Part shown: piece after piece, positions 6,265 to 7,658 of the stretch
How the letters are laid out: each line of letters starts with the position of its first letter
How positions within the stretch are numbered: the stretch's first letter is position 1
DNA from: an uncultured Bacteroidales bacterium
Lineage (GTDB): Bacteria; Bacteroidota; Bacteroidia; Bacteroidales; Tenuifilaceae
Length of the DNA stretch: 7,658 nt
Assembly: GCA_937915475.1 (NCBI GenBank)
Contig: CALGIR010000102.1
Coordinates: 1-7,658, forward strand
Reading direction: 5' to 3'
The notes under the pieces: generated by a model
What the model was told of the DNA's origin: nothing
The model's database searches: none
What the model saw: the letters and a program-made list of their open reading frames with translations, nothing else
Made by a program: the position numbers and the translations under genes

Positions 6265-7197
6265 ATGGAAACAAGTAAAATATACGCCGTTTTTGGCAAC
6301 CCAATACTCCACAGCAAAAGCCCTCAGCTATTCAATTCAGTTTTTAGCGCATTTGGTATAAATGCGCTTTACACCCGCATCAGGCCCCAATCCGCTACGG
6401 ATTTAATAGATATCATAAAATCAATGCCCATATCTGGCGCCAATATTACCGCTCCGTACAAAAGAGATGTTCTTAATCTTGTTGATGTTGTGGCACTTGA
6501 TGCTGAGAAAATTGGAGCTATCAATTCAATTGTAAATAGCAACGGAAGATTAATTGGCTACAATACCGACCATTACGGGGTTACCCAATCACTTAAAGAG
6601 GCTGGTATTGATATACCAAACTCTAGCTGCCTTGTACTGGGTGGTGGCGGCGCTGCACGTTCGGCTGTGTATGGGCTTATGCGACAAGGAGCAAAGGTAT
6701 TTATCTGCAATAGAACCATTTCCAAAGCCAAGGAAATAGCAGATGATTTTGGATGTACCCTAATGAATTGGCAAGAGTTTAATTCATCATTAAATTTTGA
6801 TGTAGTAGTTTCAACAATAGTACCAGAGGCCATTCCACACTTTATGGATACAATTAGGTTCAATTACCTATTCGATGCATCGTACAAGCCCTCAGCGGTT
6901 TACCGAATTGCGCAAGCAAAAGGGGCTAAAATAGTATCGGGTGAGCGCTGGCTTTTGCATCAGGCCATTGAAGCATTCCGATTATTTATTGGCGACAACC
7001 CTCCGTTTGAACTCATGGAAAAAGGGCTGGCAAATAAGCTAAGTAAATCGGATTTAAAGATTTTAAACTACCCCAGTTCATCCCTAGCAGAAATATGTAA
7101 ATTGCGTGCCGATTTAATCATCTCATCAAAGGGAATTGACACAGCCACAACAAAAAAAATTACATATGAAGAGACTCGTAAAGCCTTCGGAAGTTAA
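6265..7197 (+). CDS. aroE: Shikimate dehydrogenase with a C-terminal extension
   Basis: The 310-residue enzyme reduces 3-dehydroshikimate to shikimate with NADPH (step 4). The N-terminal substrate domain shows GNPILHSKSP (11-20, with substrate-contacting Ser17 and Ser19), NITAPYK (60-66, catalytic Lys66), Asn87 in GAINSIV, and Asp102 in GYNTD (catalytic partner). The Rossmann domain carries GGGGAARSA (126-134) and the NADP-selecting NRT (149-151). A late GERWLLHQAIEAF segment (226-238) holds the substrate glutamine Gln233. The conserved fold ends near residue 253; typical bacterial AroE has about 245-290 residues, so the last 55-60 residues are an extension without a domain I recognise, containing one probable helix (271-288). 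The final 32 bases overlap the start of aroA in another frame. The ATG at 6265 is right at the expected YAVFGNP strand. Confidence 0.95.
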   Translation: METSKIYAVFGNPILHSKSPQLFNSVFSAFGINALYTRIRPQSATDLIDIIKSMPISGANITAPYKRDVLNLVDVVALDAEKIGAINSIVNSNGRLIGYNTDHYGVTQSLKEAGIDIPNSSCLVLGGGGAARSAVYGLMRQGAKVFICNRTISKAKEIADDFGCTLMNWQEFNSSLNFDVVVSTIVPEAIPHFMDTIRFNYLFDASYKPSAVYRIAQAKGAKIVSGERWLLHQAIEAFRLFIGDNPPFELMEKGLANKLSKSDLKILNYPSSSLAEICKLRADLIISSKGIDTATTKKITYEETRKAFGS

Positions 7198-7658
7198 CGG
7201 TTGTGTTAAAGCACCTGCATCCAAAAGCCTTGCCCAAAGGGCAATTGCCATTGCAAGTATGGCAAGCGGAAAATCGCAAATACTCTATGCTGGAAATTCT
7301 GATGATGTAATTTCAGCAATTGAGGTTTGTAAAGCGTTAGGTGCAGATATAAAAGAGGTTAACGATAAATTGATTATTAGTGGGGGAATTAAGGCTCCAG
7401 AACAGCCCCTTAATTGTGGCGAGTCGGGTTTAGGAATTAGGATGTTTTCGTGCATTGCTGCAACCCTAAAACAACCCGTAACGCTAACAGGAAAAGGCAC
7501 CCTGGCCAAAAGGCCAATGGGAATTTTGGAACAATCGATTAGGGCAATGGGAGCCCACTGCAAAACCCAAAATGGGTTTATCCCCATTACGGTTAAGGGG
7601 CCAATAAAAGGAGGCATTGCAAGGGTTGACGGTTCACTTAGTTCGCAAGTAATTACAG
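7166..7658 (+). CDS. aroA: EPSP synthase (3-phosphoshikimate 1-carboxyvinyltransferase), N-terminal part, partial
   Basis: The window contains the first 164 codons; the gene runs off the right edge. The enzyme joins phosphoenolpyruvate to shikimate 3-phosphate (step 6). Recognisable elements are KAPASKSLAQRA (15-26; Lys20, Ser21 and Arg25 match the E. coli substrate-binding Lys22, Ser23 and Arg27), CGESGLGIR (84-92; Arg92 matches Arg100), AKRPMG (114-119; Arg116 matches Arg124), and DGSLSSQ (155-161, phosphoshikimate-binding Ser-Ser-Gln). The phosphoenolpyruvate loop is GESGLGIRM rather than the E. coli GNAGTAMRP. The ATG at 7166 lies inside the end of aroE, giving a 32-base overlap; no later ATG preserves the conserved KAPASKS segment, so this start and the overlap are well supported. 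Translational coupling to aroE is likely. Confidence 0.95.
   Translation, partial: MKRLVKPSEVNGCVKAPASKSLAQRAIAIASMASGKSQILYAGNSDDVISAIEVCKALGADIKEVNDKLIISGGIKAPEQPLNCGESGLGIRMFSCIAATLKQPVTLTGKGTLAKRPMGILEQSIRAMGAHCKTQNGFIPITVKGPIKGGIARVDGSLSSQVIT

Noticed and set aside
7285..7617. 110-codon open frame on the minus strand opposite aroA
   Set aside because: It is a shadow of the well-supported aroA frame and resembles no protein I recognise.

Overview
The window looks like chromosomal DNA of a Bacteroidota bacterium, probably Bacteroidales or Marinilabiliales-like. The evidence is AT-rich coding DNA, no Shine-Dalgarno sequences before the starts (the bases before each ATG are A/T-rich), a textbook Bacteroidota promoter (TTTG, 19 bases, TAATTTTG), and protein sequences with a Bacteroidota flavour (short type I AroD, GESG-type EPSP synthase). 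No tRNA, rRNA, CRISPR array, insertion sequence or phage gene was seen.

Layout. The left edge holds the 3' end of a SpoU/TrmH-type rRNA 2'-O-methyltransferase gene (+). It meets head-on a patatin-like phospholipase gene (-); their stop codons lie back to back in the palindrome CTATAG. After a 314-base gap with nothing recognisable comes a YbdG/MscM-like mechanosensitive channel gene (-). A 159-base divergent promoter region follows. To its right every gene is on the + strand: ribulose-phosphate 3-epimerase (rpe), then, 4 bases later, a dimethylarginine dimethylaminohydrolase (DDAH) family gene. After a 224-base gap lies a shikimate-pathway cluster aroB-aroD-aroE-aroA, cut by the right edge within aroA.

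How the genes work together. AroB, AroD, AroE and AroA catalyse steps 2, 3, 4 and 6 of the shikimate pathway to chorismate (3-dehydroquinate, 3-dehydroshikimate, shikimate, then EPSP). Spacing tightens along the cluster (71 bases, 25 bases, then a 32-base overlap), which suggests one operon. rpe and DDAH are probably cotranscribed, but their products have no obvious pathway link.

The most striking signal is a 71-base, nearly perfect palindrome inside the 5' part of aroD (5618-5688: 34-base arms, 33 of 34 pairs, loop of exactly one codon). The right arm encodes the stretch where type I dehydroquinases normally carry the substrate-binding E-x-R motif, and that motif is absent. The arrangement looks like a snap-back (templated) rewrite of the second beta strand by the reverse complement of the first, with the reading frame preserved. 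Otherwise this is mostly ordinary housekeeping DNA; I see no new multi-gene system.
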